Below are positions 47,539-59,865 of a DNA stretch of 64,000 nt, in pieces (within the stretch, counting starts at the first letter, position 1; each line of letters starts with the position of its first letter). The notes beneath the pieces are model-generated. The model did not search any database, was not told the origin of the DNA, and saw nothing but the letters and a program-made list of their open reading frames with translations. Source of the DNA: Lineus longissimus (lineage: Eukaryota > Nemertea > Pilidiophora > Heteronemertea > Lineidae); NCBI RefSeq assembly GCF_910592395.1, contig NC_088309.1:24802599-24866598 (forward strand), given 5' to 3'. Made by a program: the position numbers and the translations under genes.

Positions 47539-48470
47539 TTTCGTCCAGTTCTGACGATTTTTGCTGAGTATATTGTTATGACGAAAGCGGACGACATTTA
47601 TGGAGCAGCAATCGAACCTTGCACTGATAATCACATAGTGTCAATATCAATAAAATTAGACCATGACTGGACCAACCTCTCACCTACGAGTATTACGCCC
47701 GCGGCGTTCTTTTGTTCACACATAAACGAAAAAAGCAAAGGGAACAAGATTATTTCTTTTCTGTCTGGGAAAGTACAACCCATCAAAACAAGGAATTTTT
47801 GAATCAGAGATAAACATAAAAAAGGACAGTCATATCGCGGACCAATCATCTATCGCCGAATCTGTCCAGTGCAGATCATTCGATATGACTTTTCATATCA
47901 AACACTTCAGTTTTCGACGAAATCATTGATTATCGTCTGCCAAACCATTGTTCTATTCCATGTACTGTTCTAATTTTGGTCAGGTGGGTTTGTAAATCCA
48001 TTTGGAAATAAGATAATCAGTCCTACATTATTCCTGCTAGCAACCCGTAACACGTGCCTTATTGTTGGTATAGATGACACGCGGGCTTCTCTTGGCCCAT
48101 GGTCATGACGCGTTTGATCTACATCCATATTCATGACATTGTGCCGAACATTCCTTTATATGCGATCGGGTGTGAAAATGATTAAGTGTCAAACAAATCT
48201 GATTAATTGTTGCGAACACATAAAATGGTTGTCAAGAACGAGACAACTGAAATGATGGGGTTGCAAAAATAACATCAGGAAATGATTGAGCAACCAAACT
48301 AATTTCACAGTTTGTACGGGGTGACCGTGCCCGTACTGTAAACTCGGCTCTGTTCCGTTTTTCAAGTAGCGCAGATATTCCGTCATGCCGCCAACGACGT
48401 CGATGTACACGTCCGATCTCCATTTCACCGGGAGATTGGCAACGAGTCAGGTTGACTTGTATTTAGCAAC
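47539..48470. other. Promoter region of the pacifastin-repeat gene and intergenic DNA
   Basis: Between two genes transcribed away from each other. No TATA box could be assigned with confidence. No ORF with a recognisable domain. Confidence 0.4.
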
Positions 48471-48477
48471 GGTTTTT

Positions 48478-48552
48478 TGGTGCTGATTGATTAGGGAGTT
48501 TTCGCAAAGCCCCCGAAACGTCGAACATTGATACAGATGTTCACGTTCACGA
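48478..48552 (+). ncRNA. Possible degenerate hammerhead ribozyme (Penelope-like context)
   Basis: In order: GTG (48480-48482), CTGATTGA (48483-48490), GGG (48494-48496), CCC (48512-48514), GAA, then ACGT and GAACAT (48518-48528) pairing with ATGTTC and ACGT (48537-48546), a T at the cleavage position, and CAC (48548-48550) pairing back to the first GTG. This is the type I hammerhead layout with a ten-base-pair stem III (one bulged C). Defects: the core has an extra T (CUGAUUGA for CUGANGA), TTA lies unpaired before stem II, and stems I and II are short. The CGAAACGTCG block is typical of Penelope-like retroelement ends. Probably an inactive fossil. Confidence 0.35.
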
Positions 48553-50487
48553 TTCAAAGATTGGCAAAGCTCCCTGGTCAAGTGTTTCGGTCCCTCCATG
48601 CAGCGAGGGATGTTCACCTCCCTGTTCCATTGACTGTCCCAAAAAATATGCAAGAAATTAGATCTAAAATTAGTCCAAGCCGACTAATCGTTTTCTGGGA
48701 GAGGTGTATGAACTATTTGGCGTCTTCTGTAAGTCGTCGAATGCCAATAGCTTATTGAACAATTAAGGGTTCGCCAAGCATGCATTGTTGGGATTATGCC
48801 ATTCCTAGTCAATAGCCGTGACGTAATTTCGTCCCTTACTGGCACAATAGAACTAGGGTGTTGCCCGAAATGTGACTGTACATGTGGAGTACATGCCTCT
48901 TGTGCGTATTACCAAGTAGGGGACAGTCTGCTATAGTTTGGCAATCTTTCGGGCTATTGGGCATACAGAGAAAGACTATCAGTAAAGGTAAGAGAATTTT
49001 ATTAATTTCGTGTATGTTATGGATTTTGTAAAGGATATTGTCGTTGTGGCATATTGATCGGGAGAGGGACGAAATGAATTATTCAAACATGTCCAGATTG
49101 ACATATCGAGTGCATTCACTGTATAAGTGCAGTACATGGCGATTTGGAATTTTGTAATCTAGTTGATTTAGGTATAGGAAGTAAAAAGTAAGTTCGTTCT
49201 GATGTGACATAGGCTATCTTTATTGGGTCGGCCATGAATCAGGTATATCAATCACTATCGCCATAAACATGACATATGAATAGGATACTTGTGGATATAG
49301 ATAAGTCGCTCCAATATTATATCAAACTTCCATTCCCCGCCCCAGGCTGTCCGCCCTCTCTGTGTTGTACTTGTTGCATTTGTCTGTGGTCATCCTCCCC
49401 GGAGGACGACTCTGAGACATTTCCGTCTCTGAGACATTTCTACAGCAGCAGCGATAATTATCGTCGGTCGTAGGTCTGTGCTCTACTCTTCTTTTTATGT
49501 TACTGTCCCTAAAAAAACGTCCCGCCTTGGATAAAGATCGCAATCAGTGGTCCTCAACATGACTGTTGATTACACAAATTGCAAAAGGGGCGCTCAACGT
49601 AAATGTATATCCAACTACCATAACTTCGTTGGTCGTCTAATCCAAGGTACTGACGTCATGGATAAATGATTTCTATCTTTTTTCCGTTCCACACCATTTG
49701 TCACCCTTTCTTTGAAAACTGACCCCCGTATGACCGTCCAGCATGACGCCAACTCTAACATTTCCGTCCATCCCAAATTCAATTCAAGGCATCAAATTAA
49801 AAAAAAAATAACCAAAAATATAATTTTGATCGGCTTACCGTTCGGCCTTCTTCCACATTATCAGTTTCAAATGTTCGCGACAAAGAACATTGGCAGAAGC
49901 CAATTAAATTCTTCTTCCTATTCGTGTACGTTTCTCATCCAAGCTCACTGTGACTTTTTAGACAACATTTTTATATTGTCATTGTGAAATAAGGGCGTTT
50001 TTGACGGAGATGGGCGTTTGATGAAATTAGTCATTATTTTGTTGCCGTTTACTTAAAAGCTTGAGAATCAAGGGCGTCTATAGGCCCTTACACGTTGGCC
50101 CGAAGGCCTACATGCTACGCATTTACGTACATGCTTAATGCTACCAAACAATTACACAGTATTATGGGATTTAAATACTTGTATGTTTGAGGTACATGTA
50201 CTCCTTAAATTGCTAAGAAATCATTTGAAAGCCATTGTGAGAGTAGGTTGTGTTCCGATCAGATCATCTGTAAGTAAAATGGACTTCTTTGAAAAAACTT
50301 GCAATGGTAGAACTTCCTGGGTTCCAACCATCATCCAGAGTTCAAATGTGCCTGACAGGGATTATGGATTCCTACATATTGTCTAGAGCCAAGGGCCGGG
50401 ATGGATAGCTTAGTTATGGCGCAAGAATGCAGTCCAACTTTGTTCTTCACTCCCTTGTCTAATCCATGACGTCTTTTCTATTTTCAG
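48553..50487. other. 5' region of the collagen/EGF gene
   Basis: A plausible non-coding first exon ends at AGTAAAG|GTAAGAG (48987/48988), which could splice to the acceptor at 50487. A short direct repeat CTCTGAGACATTTC occurs twice at 49408-49442. Open frames here are under 95 codons with no domain. Confidence 0.4.
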
Positions 50488-50512
50488 GGACATTTAGGAA
50501 ATTATTACCACC

Positions 50513-53049
50513 ATGAAGTTCAGTTACCGTCTCTGGGGTCTTTCCCTGTTAGCTGCCATTTATTTCGGTGAGTTTTCGAAAAACTTCAATTTCGTAACTA
50601 AATTATATTTCGAGCATGCCAATGCCAAGCCGAGTCAATTTGTTGACATTCCAGTAATTGCATATAAATGTGAGTCCCACTCTGTTCAACTCTAGTATGA
50701 TCTTGTCCATGGAGTACAAGTGTAAATCATGATAAAATCTGATGAAATGTTAAAAGAAAGTTTGTTATTTTTCAGTTGCCGCCCAAGATATGGGCCTTCC
50801 AGGTCCTCAGGGTCCACCCGGAGTAACAGGTCCTGAGGGTCCGAAAGGAGAGGTAGGCCCAGAAGGACCACAGGGGGCAAAGGGAGAGCAGGGTGTTGAA
50901 GGAGTACAGGGGCCTCAGGGCGTGGAAGGAATGAAGGGCGACCAAGGCCAACTGGGAGATCAGGGATTAGCTGGAGATACTGGGGTGACTGGTGCGGATG
51001 GTATAAAGGGAGATGGTGGACCTGTCGGTGTGACGGGACAACAGGGTGATGTGGGACCCAAAGGTGTTGCCGGACCTGTTGGTATTACCGGCGCGAGTGG
51101 AGCCCAAGGTTCAAGAGGACCCCAGGGAGACCAGGGACCTATTGGAGTGACTGGAACACAAGGCGCCAAGGGAGATATTGGACCAGAGGGCCCCCAAGGA
51201 GCTCAGGGAGAAAAGGGAGACATTGGACCTGCTTATTCAGGTATGTAGCTAAATTCATAGTTGAAATACATGTAGCCTTCATCTTATTAAAATGTAACTG
51301 TGTGGTTGGCCATCAGATAGTAACCGCAGTCTCCGGTTTTTGAACGTCAGGATTGCAACCTCTCTAGAATAGTTAATCTGCTCCTTATTGAACTACATGT
51401 AATTCTATTTGTCAATCAATCTGTTCTATGTAATCACATTTACCTCTTATTTCAGATGTCGATGAGTGCGCAACCAACAATGGCGGATGTGACTCTGTCT
51501 GCATCAACACCTTTGGAAGTTATCACTGCGCATGTAACAGCGGATTTGAGCTCGATAACGACAAAGTCACTTGCGTCAGTAAGTATTGTTTGCTGACATT
51601 TTATCTTGACATGGCGTTTTCAGGTGCAGACATACTAGTAATTTAAGGGCATAACCATAAACAACTTGATTTATGCTGCTTGGTACCATTCTATGGTATT
51701 ACATATCCGGAAGCCATGAAGCTAGATCACCAGTTCGGGTTGCATGTTCGTTTTTCTGGCCCTGCGCTGGTTGTTGACGGTGGTAGCAAGCGTTTAGAAC
51801 CCGTGATTTACTTAAGATGTTAAGAACAAGGCCTCTATTTTATCGATTTTCATCTCATCTTTCACCTCATTCTGTTTTTCTCCTTGTAGACATCAACGAA
51901 TGCAGCACAAGCAATGGCATGTGTCAACACGTTTGTGAAGACGATGGAGGATCATACACCTGCAAGTGCAGCGCTGGTTACACCCTGGCGACAGACTCTC
52001 ACACCTGCGAAGGTAAGCATTCCCAGGGCTATTCTATGAAGGTTGTCAAGTTTTTGTACACAAGAAATAATGTCTAAACAAAATGAAGTGTGTTCTTGCG
52101 GCCATAAAGACTTGTGTGTCTATGTTCCTAAACCGAATGCGGAGGCAGGTAGATAACACTAAAGGCCTGTTTCCACAAGAGCGTGTTTTTTCGGTAAAAC
52201 AACGCTCGGCTCCTTCGGGTGTCTCGTCATTCAAATGTGGAGGGGTTTGAGCAGACGTGAAAGTATCCTCATGATGACGGCAAACAATCTGCAGTCTGTA
52301 ATAGTACACCGGTTTCAAAGACTGATTAAGTCTGTATAACTGCTACATTTATTATTTCTTGCTGTAGATATCGATGAGTGTGCCATCTCCGTGAATGGCC
52401 GAGCCGACTGTGGTGCTGATGAGCTCTGCGTGAACACATACGGTGGTTATGCTTGTGTCGGAGGAGGAAGTTGCACTGGATCAAATACTGGAACAACCGG
52501 TAAGTAGGCCTTAATGTGCTAACGTAACCTGTTAATCAATCGGACACGAGATGAGCAAATGGGCTGACCATATCCCATGCTACGCATTCTGAAAGTGCCC
52601 TCTGGACAGAAGAGTTACATGCTGTGTCAATTCTCAAATCTCTGCGACTAGTTGTCCATTTGTGATACCATATTAGCAATTCGGAATTACTTTAGGATGC
52701 AATCACTGTGAGGCGGTGGTGATTACGCTGCAACTTGCATGGAAATAACGATACTTCTTTGATTTCATATATTTTGTCTCTTGCAGCTGCCCAGACCGGT
52801 GGTGTGACCGACTTGTTGAGCGACAGGACCGTGATTGGCTTCATCGTGTGGCTGGCTCTCCTCACCATAATCCTCCTCCTCATCTCCCTCTGCCTATGCA
52901 TCCAACGCCAAAAACAACGCAAGGAGGAAAAATACTACTACGATAACGTCCTTAGGCGAGGAGACGATACTTGGGACAAGCAGTACTCCGTCTCATTACC
53001 CCGCCTCCAGGAATCTAGACCAAGCAGTTATAGGGGAGACTATTATTAA
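50513..53049 (+). CDS. Transmembrane collagen-like/EGF-like protein
   Basis: Six coding exons, all joined in phase 1: 50513-50567, 50776-51240, 51456-51578, 51890-52012, 52368-52499, 52787-53049, giving 386 aa. A TTTTCAG acceptor at 50487 shows the ATG lies in a second exon after a spliced leader UTR. Signal peptide about 1-20 ([14 protein letters not shown]). Residues 25-171 are 49 perfect Gly-X-Y triplets in one exon, with Pro at Y only twice and Thr, Gln, Glu and Lys common there. Three EGF-like modules follow, one per exon. The first two have calcium-binding starts (DVDEC, NINEC) and six Cys. The third (DIDEC) has an irregular Cys pattern ending [12 protein letters not shown] hydrophobic span covers residues 315-338, then a 48-residue cytoplasmic tail with KYYYDN and DYY end. 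Type I surface protein; the ligand and role are unknown. No named orthologue recognised. Confidence 0.93.
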
Positions 53050-53333
53050 TAACGGTTAACTATGAACATTGGGCACCAGATTAATTAACTTGCGGGTGCA
53101 AGGTTTCCAAAACAACCAAAAATGTTACACCGACATGAAATCATGTCATACCATGTTTCAAATGAGGGGGCATGCGTTCGATGTCTTAGACTGCTAATGT
53201 TTTACGCAAGACTACGTCTACATGACGACAAGGACACGCAGCTTACGTTTTGTATTCTCTACGTTAGAATGTATACCAGAGGGTGGCTATTGAATGTCTT
53301 TCTGACATGTTAATTTTTTAAACATGGCGTGTA

Positions 53334-53339
53334 AATAAA
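53334..53339 (+). terminator. Poly(A) signal of the collagen/EGF gene
   Basis: AATAAA 285 bases after the stop codon, the first canonical hexamer downstream, with T-rich sequence further on. Confidence 0.7.
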
Positions 53340-55860
53340 CTGGGACAATAGACATCAAAATTCGATCCATTAGTCTTATAAAACATTATAAAAAGGCATC
53401 TTATTTGAAAGCAAATATTATATATCGGTTATCCGCCGTTTCTGAAAATCACCAGCTGGTTATTCATAACCCGAACCATACTTGTCATCCACAGACTTTA
53501 ATCCCATCAAGACTGAGTTCACTCAACCGAAGAATTTCCTGTCAAAAATTAATTTTTGACTGGCATACTTCCGCCGCTGGTAGAATGACAACGTCTCCGT
53601 GGAGCGAGCAGATCTCATTTGAAACTGCGGGCGGTTAATTATTTTTAAGATGAAAATTCCGATTTTTAATTATATTACTTTTTGCAATTCTTGGATTAAA
53701 GATCTGAGTTGACGTTAAAGTAGTTTTCAAGACTTTAGGGTTCATGTTTTTCATTATCCCCAAACTAGCCGATTTTTAGTATTTTTTAATATCTGAAAGT
53801 CATGTTCCTTTTTTCACATATGAAATGACGTCGGCTGGATTTCGGCATCACTATTAGTGGGCGCAGATATGCAAGATGCTTTTTTTATTGTTCTAATGAC
53901 TGTTTGCTGATAGTATACTGTTAAGGCTGATTAAAGAGAGCGGTTATTCGTGTTGCCTGTTACTACGGTCACAATGCCCATTCTGTTGACGGGAGTTCTG
54001 ATGCTGTTTACACGGGAGGCCATCTTAGGGGTTGTTCTAAATATTGGTCATCATACATGCGGCTTCAGACCTTCCAACATCCGAATGAAATGATATCATT
54101 TTGCCCATTGCGGTCACAAACCACTTTGTATATACTTAACTCTACATGTATAAATGTTACTGACTGAGATTTATAGTCAACTAGGAATTTAATGTGATAA
54201 AATAGAAACTTATTGGAAAATGAAGATGAAATTTTGTATATTTTTATTGTGCTGAACCTTTTGTTGTGCGATGAAACACCCTTCGTTCATTTTGTTTTAG
54301 GAAGGGTTGGTCATCGATGCCTCGCATTCACATTTAGCCTTTCCTTCGTTGCTAATGATTGCATACAATGTCACATTCCGCACAATAACTGCACTTATAA
54401 TGTAAATGTAGTAGAGTTACACAATCTACTTATCACCATAGGTTCAAGAGGAGTTCTTTGCGACTGTGGCATCAGACGATAGACTGTTGCTTATGATGGC
54501 GTCCCAAAACGATCCAATGCTCATATATTAACCTGCCAAAATGACGGCACCAATGTATGCACTCACCGGTCTGAAAATTGGTGCATTGAGCTATTGCTAT
54601 CTTCCAGCACGAAGTCTATGCATGTGTCAGACGTCCATGCGTTTTATCAGTACGATGCACTATCTTGTAAATGTGGATTGTCATTTTCAGTCTCCGTTGA
54701 TCGTCTTCTCAAAATACCTTGTTTTTTTCCTGATCTGGGTATCTTTAAAACTGTGATATATATTGTGTAACCGTACTGCATGACTAGAGTTTGTACTTCA
54801 TACATTCCACACCACCGTTTACTATATTTGTAACTATCGAATGTGTTTTGCAATTGTAAATAACTTGCATTCTGTATGTGTAAAATCATAGTCTTTGAAT
54901 ATAAAGTTAGACAAAAAATTTCGTTGTCGGTCGATTCATTTTGGCGTCGAAAATGAGGGATTGTTACTCGACCAGCAAAGAGATTGTCACTGGCGATGAA
55001 ATCAGACGCCGCGCAAGACTAGAAATTAAGTTTCTACCGAAGCAACTTCTGGATTTTTGACAGAACAGGATGAGTTGATGGAACCTTTCATCTGCCATAT
55101 TTCGCCATCAGTTCTGGGTTGTGACCTTTTCATGGAGAGGATCACACTTGTGCACTATCCATTTGCCTCTGCGGTGTGATAAAACTGGTTGACAATGCGT
55201 GCAGGTGAGTATTCACTGTGTTGACCTTTACCCTGGCCTGTTACTCCAAGTTGAGCATAGGCCTCCCACGAGATTCCATCCTCCACTCCCCCCGTAGTCC
55301 TCTCAACATGAATCCAGGTCATTCCTCTCCGACAGGTATAGCAGTAAAACATGCTTTGGACAAGCCCTGGTCATCACTCACTTTCAAAATACCAATCTGT
55401 CTGATTAATCTATCGTAAGCGTCAAAAACCGAGATGGCGCTCGGTGACAAGCGACATCTCGAGGCGGTGTGACGTTTCTGCGTGCATTGCTTCAGGTAGA
55501 ATGTACCATGCCACCCACCCATCAACGATGGAAGCTTGAGCAGTGTTCTTCAAGTGAAGAAGACTGAAATCGATCAGTCTTGACATGGATAAGCTGATAG
55601 AGACGTCATTAATATTTTGAAAGGTAGGTTCCTCTTCTCTTAAAATTGACATTATCGTTCCTTGCTCGTGAACGGATGATGAAATTCAGCTTTTTGCTCT
55701 TTCATTCGTCATCATTGCATAAGTTAAAACTACAAAGATTGAGTTGAGACTGGGCGTCTGCGAGGACATTGTTAGCTACATGAACAATATTGGGCGTTTA
55801 TGATGCAATGTACAATGTAAGAGGAAACCGGAGACCCTCAAGGAAACCTACCTTGTCAAT
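53340..55860. other. Intergenic DNA, no gene recognised
   Basis: AT-rich with several ORFs of 60-90 codons on both strands and no domain, splice or repeat signal strong enough to call. An AATATAAAG tract near 54896-54905 could be an end signal but no transcript is defined. Confidence 0.45.
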
Positions 55861-56032
55861 GCCGGTGTGACAGCGGATATAGTCCCCCTGGAGTCATAGT
55901 CCGGTAGCATTGTATTTGATCAATTAAGCAGCATGATCTATTGTACCGCTAACCCTAACCAAAACATTTAGCAATGCGGGCTATTGTTACACGGACTATC
56001 AGCCCTAGGACTACTATCCCTTGCACACCGGC
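55861..56032. mobile_element. Short inverted-repeat MITE (GCCGGTGTG termini)
   Basis: 172 bp with imperfect inverted ends. The left starts GCCGGTGTGACAGCGGATAT and goes on with AGTCC and CATAGTCCG. The right, reversed, starts GCCGGTGTGCAAGGGATAGT and goes on with AGTCC and GATAGTCCG. Similarity covers about 50 bp each side, so the element could fold almost end to end. It has no coding capacity and no clear target duplication. Confidence 0.7.
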
Positions 56033-56242
56033 CGATTGAGCAGCATTGGAAAGCTGTCATCATCAGGGGATATGTGATTACGGCACTGACTCTTGACATT
56101 TGTTAAATTGCATGATTTCCATTTGTGATATTGTCATATCTTCTTCAATTAGTCGGAGAGTGGCTCCGTTACCCCTTTCTCGTCAGCAGCACAATATGTT
56201 TTCCCAACGTTTGATATGTAGAAACTGGCATCCAACATCAAG

Positions 56243-56325
56243 TCCGGTGTAGAAGTGAAATAAGTCCCCCTGGAAAACGTGTCCAGCCTTATTGTAATCT
56301 GACAAATCATGGTCTATGATTCAAA
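56243..56325. repeat. Partial second copy of the GCCGGTGTG MITE
   Basis: CCGGTGTAGAAGTGAAATAA followed by GTCCCCCTGG, GTGTCCAGCCTTATTG and a CATGGTCTATGATT block follows the left half of the element at 55861 in order. The right half is missing. Confidence 0.6.
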
Positions 56326-59300
56326 ATATTCCATGACCGCCAATTATAGCTCAGAGGTTAAAACGCATAACAGAATCCTTTGTTCCCCGGACATTCTTTC
56401 CTGTGGTAATATAAACCTAATTTTAGAGTCTCTTGTAGCTTTAGTCTTCCACCTCGCCCTCAAGGCGATTCTTCATACCCAGAAGTAAAACATTGCTAAA
56501 AATTCTAAAATACCTTGGTTAAAATGTAGCACTGTTTACAGAGTATAATTCTCCTTGGTGATTATAATATAAGACGAAGGATACATTTACTTCAGTAAGC
56601 AACATTGGTATAAATAAGTCCAATCAGGTCGTGACCCACCACGACAAAACGAGTCGCATGTCGCACAGAAGATGAGCCTTAAATGATTCCAGGACATAAT
56701 AGAAGAAATTGTTGTGCTCAGATGTCACAAAAGGCAGACAACAGTGAAATCAACAACCAGTCCGTCTCAACCTGTCAAGCTCGGGCGACATGCAACTTGT
56801 TCCGTCATGGCGGGTCACACATGGTCATGCATGAAGCCCATCAATAGGCCTCTGCGTCAGCTGCAGTATTTATCAGCAGCCTATTTGCAAGACAGATATG
56901 TATTTCCAATAAAATGAATCAAATGGTCCTACATGTAACAGGTGGTGGCCGTGCATTCAGTGTAACGTGTATGGTTGTTCTCAATGAGGGGAAACATTCA
57001 GGAACGGAAATGCTAAAAATGTCACATCGGTTTAGCACCCGCGCATATTTTCCTCATAGTTCAGAAAGGCAATAGAAAACTTAACCATATTGATTGCATC
57101 CAATTCATCGTATTAAACAATGTTACATTTCTCATTAAAATGCCCATTGTAGCGTTAGCTTTAAATGCGTAGGGACTACCCTGCATTGGATAATTAGTAA
57201 ACCATGGGTAGAGAATATTAACAATCAGAATTGCCCTTTATCTGTATCACAGGATGTCGACAGAAATTGTCACCTCGAATATACATTTGATATGATATCA
57301 ATATCCACATTGATTTCCCTTGTGATTTCCAGTTGGTTGGTGTTTATAATTGTACTTGCGATATTCGGAAATTGAAAAAGATCCTGCAGCAAGGTGCAAT
57401 CCCTGGTGAGGTCCTATAGTGGAGCGGGCGTGTCGATTGTCGCAGAAAACGGTAACGAGTAAAAATTGAGATCGACTTTCTGGTTGAAGAAGAATTGAGA
57501 ATGTGTGCTTTGGGAATACATGTACAGAAAGCATATCCACATATGACAGGCCTAAGGATGACATTTCAGATGTGAGAATTGCAAATTATTCGGATTTGCA
57601 GGATCAGGTGATTCCATGGTTGGTTACTCTTGGGTTACTCTAAGGGTGATTTTCGTCTTTGGATTTAAGTTGTGTATCATCAACATCGAATATTAGCTGA
57701 GAGATTAGGCCAACTAATAAGATGAAGTACTTGCATTTTCTTTTTTGCGTTTTTCCACCAAACAATATTATAGCAATTAGAGCCAATATCGATTCAAACG
57801 TGGTACTTGGTCGTATCAGACATTGATATTGAGCCCCAGCCTCGAGAACACCAACACTGTAACGCTTATGGGAACCTATCGGATTCCATTAAGTTGGACA
57901 CTGGAAGAAGAAATGTCAGGTGATGAAGTCTACGGTTCAATTTGGTTTCGGCGTAAAGGTCAGGTTCAAGTTGGATGTATACATGTAAATCAGTTAGAAT
58001 TATTACACTAGCAAACTTTAACTTCATCCTGGTTTGCGTTGTTATATGTATCTGCATATAAGAATTGATCCAATTCGATAACACTTTCTCACAAAAAACA
58101 TAATTCCTCGTACATGTACATGAATATCAATAATCATTGTCACCAATACGAATTCTAACAAATTAAAATCTAAAGATCTGGTACTCCTGCCCACACCGTA
58201 GCATATTATTGAAATGTTAATAAACTTCCCCGAGAATGTTATTTACCACGAGATAATATGTCGACAAGGAACAAATTGACTGCCATCAATTATGAAATGT
58301 TATTATGAAATCGATTTTTCTCACAATTGTGACCATCGAATTCAATTTAACAGAATGTCAATATTGGAATACCAAAGGTCATTTACCTTATTAAGCAGAA
58401 ACAGGACGAAATACCGTAGACATATCCGAATATTTACTGGAATTATCACCGTTATGTCTAAGGGGTCACCATTTTAATCGACCAGGGGCAGTCGGGAGGC
58501 GATCTTATTACAAATGTACATACATGTATATTGTGGCATACCCTCCGACAATTCAAAATGAAGAATGTTACACCGATTACGTGTCCGGCTTTTGAAGAAA
58601 AGTCGCGGTACTGGCATCGAACTATGTTATTTGGAATACAAGGTTGTGACGTCCAAAACAAAGTATTTACAAAGATGCAAAGAAAATCCACTCGTCGAGT
58701 TACAGGGTATTGAACCACCAACGTCATCAGACTCCTAAATGTCAGAGGCTGTACTTTTTCCATAAATTCTATGACCGCGTAGAGTAAGACGGTCAAAGAT
58801 ATATTTGGATTTTACACATACATGTAATGTGAGTACATGCATCACCGTTGGTGTCTAATATAAGGCTAATTACACAAAATGATATATTAGATGGAACGGT
58901 GTTTCTTGGACTCTTATCCTTCAAGGGCAGCTAAATATAAAAATAGCCAATAACGTACGCCTATTCAGTAAGCAGGCTCTTTGCTAATTAGTGGTCAGGG
59001 CTCACCGTTATCAAACATTGATAAGAAAAGAAAAGACTAGTATGTATTTCTTTTTTGCAATTATGTACGTAGACAAGTATTGATTTGTAGACAAATGAGA
59101 TAAACACTCACTGAGAAGGTTATTGTATAAGCAACGATTTCTTTCATCAATTCATCGACACGTTTGTCATGTGTATGCCATAAAAACCTACGAAAGTTGT
59201 GATTGTACATAGCACGCGAAAAGCAGATTGATCTAACCACTGACCATGAAAATAATCAAACGCCATAGCAAGTCGTGATTTGACACTCACTTTGAGATGT

Positions 59301-59863
59301 CTAGTTGATAGAACTGTGCCAGAGAACGTTTAATAAACCCAAAGGCGTCAGTATTCAACGTCGTGTTTAAAAATCTTATTGGTTTGAGGCACCTGAAGGT
59401 AAAAGGAAGTCAACACTGAATCGGCCAAAGGTGAGCAATTTGCGGGAATCTTTTCAAGTGTAGAGGTGGGTAAAGTATAATGGCAGGTGTGGACGTTGCA
59501 CTCGATCAAATAGACTCGGATAGCTACAGTCAACCTCACGAGGCAATGCCACTTGATTTTTGATGATTTCACACAGACGATACAGAGCATTTTAAACAAA
59601 ATGTTATATCATCCATCTGAAACTTCAAGTCCAGACTATCCAAAAATACCTACTTTGCAGGAAAGGAATCTTCAAACACTGTTAAAAACTGCCTCGTGCG
59701 ATACTTCTCGGGACAAATCTCACTTCTTACTGCGCATGCACTCCCGTAATTCTCGAATCACATCAAACAAAACTGTCAAAAATCTTTATCATATCAGATG
59801 ACAGGAATGACATTTTGCCATTACGAACATGATCATATTGATACATATCAGTTATACGTTTTT
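56326..59863. other. Intergenic DNA, no gene recognised
   Basis: AT-rich with short ORFs only. A box A-like TAGCTCAGAGG followed by TTAAAACG at 56347-56364 and a worn TTTGTTCCCC box B suggest another tRNA-like SINE fragment. A minus-strand GGTTCAATACCC near 58708-58719 is a further box B-like motif. Confidence 0.4.
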
Positions 59864-59865
59864 TA

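Noticed and set aside
50960-51169. Minus-strand Pro-rich ORF opposite the collagen exon
   Set aside because: Antisense of Gly-X-Y codons always gives a Pro-rich open frame.
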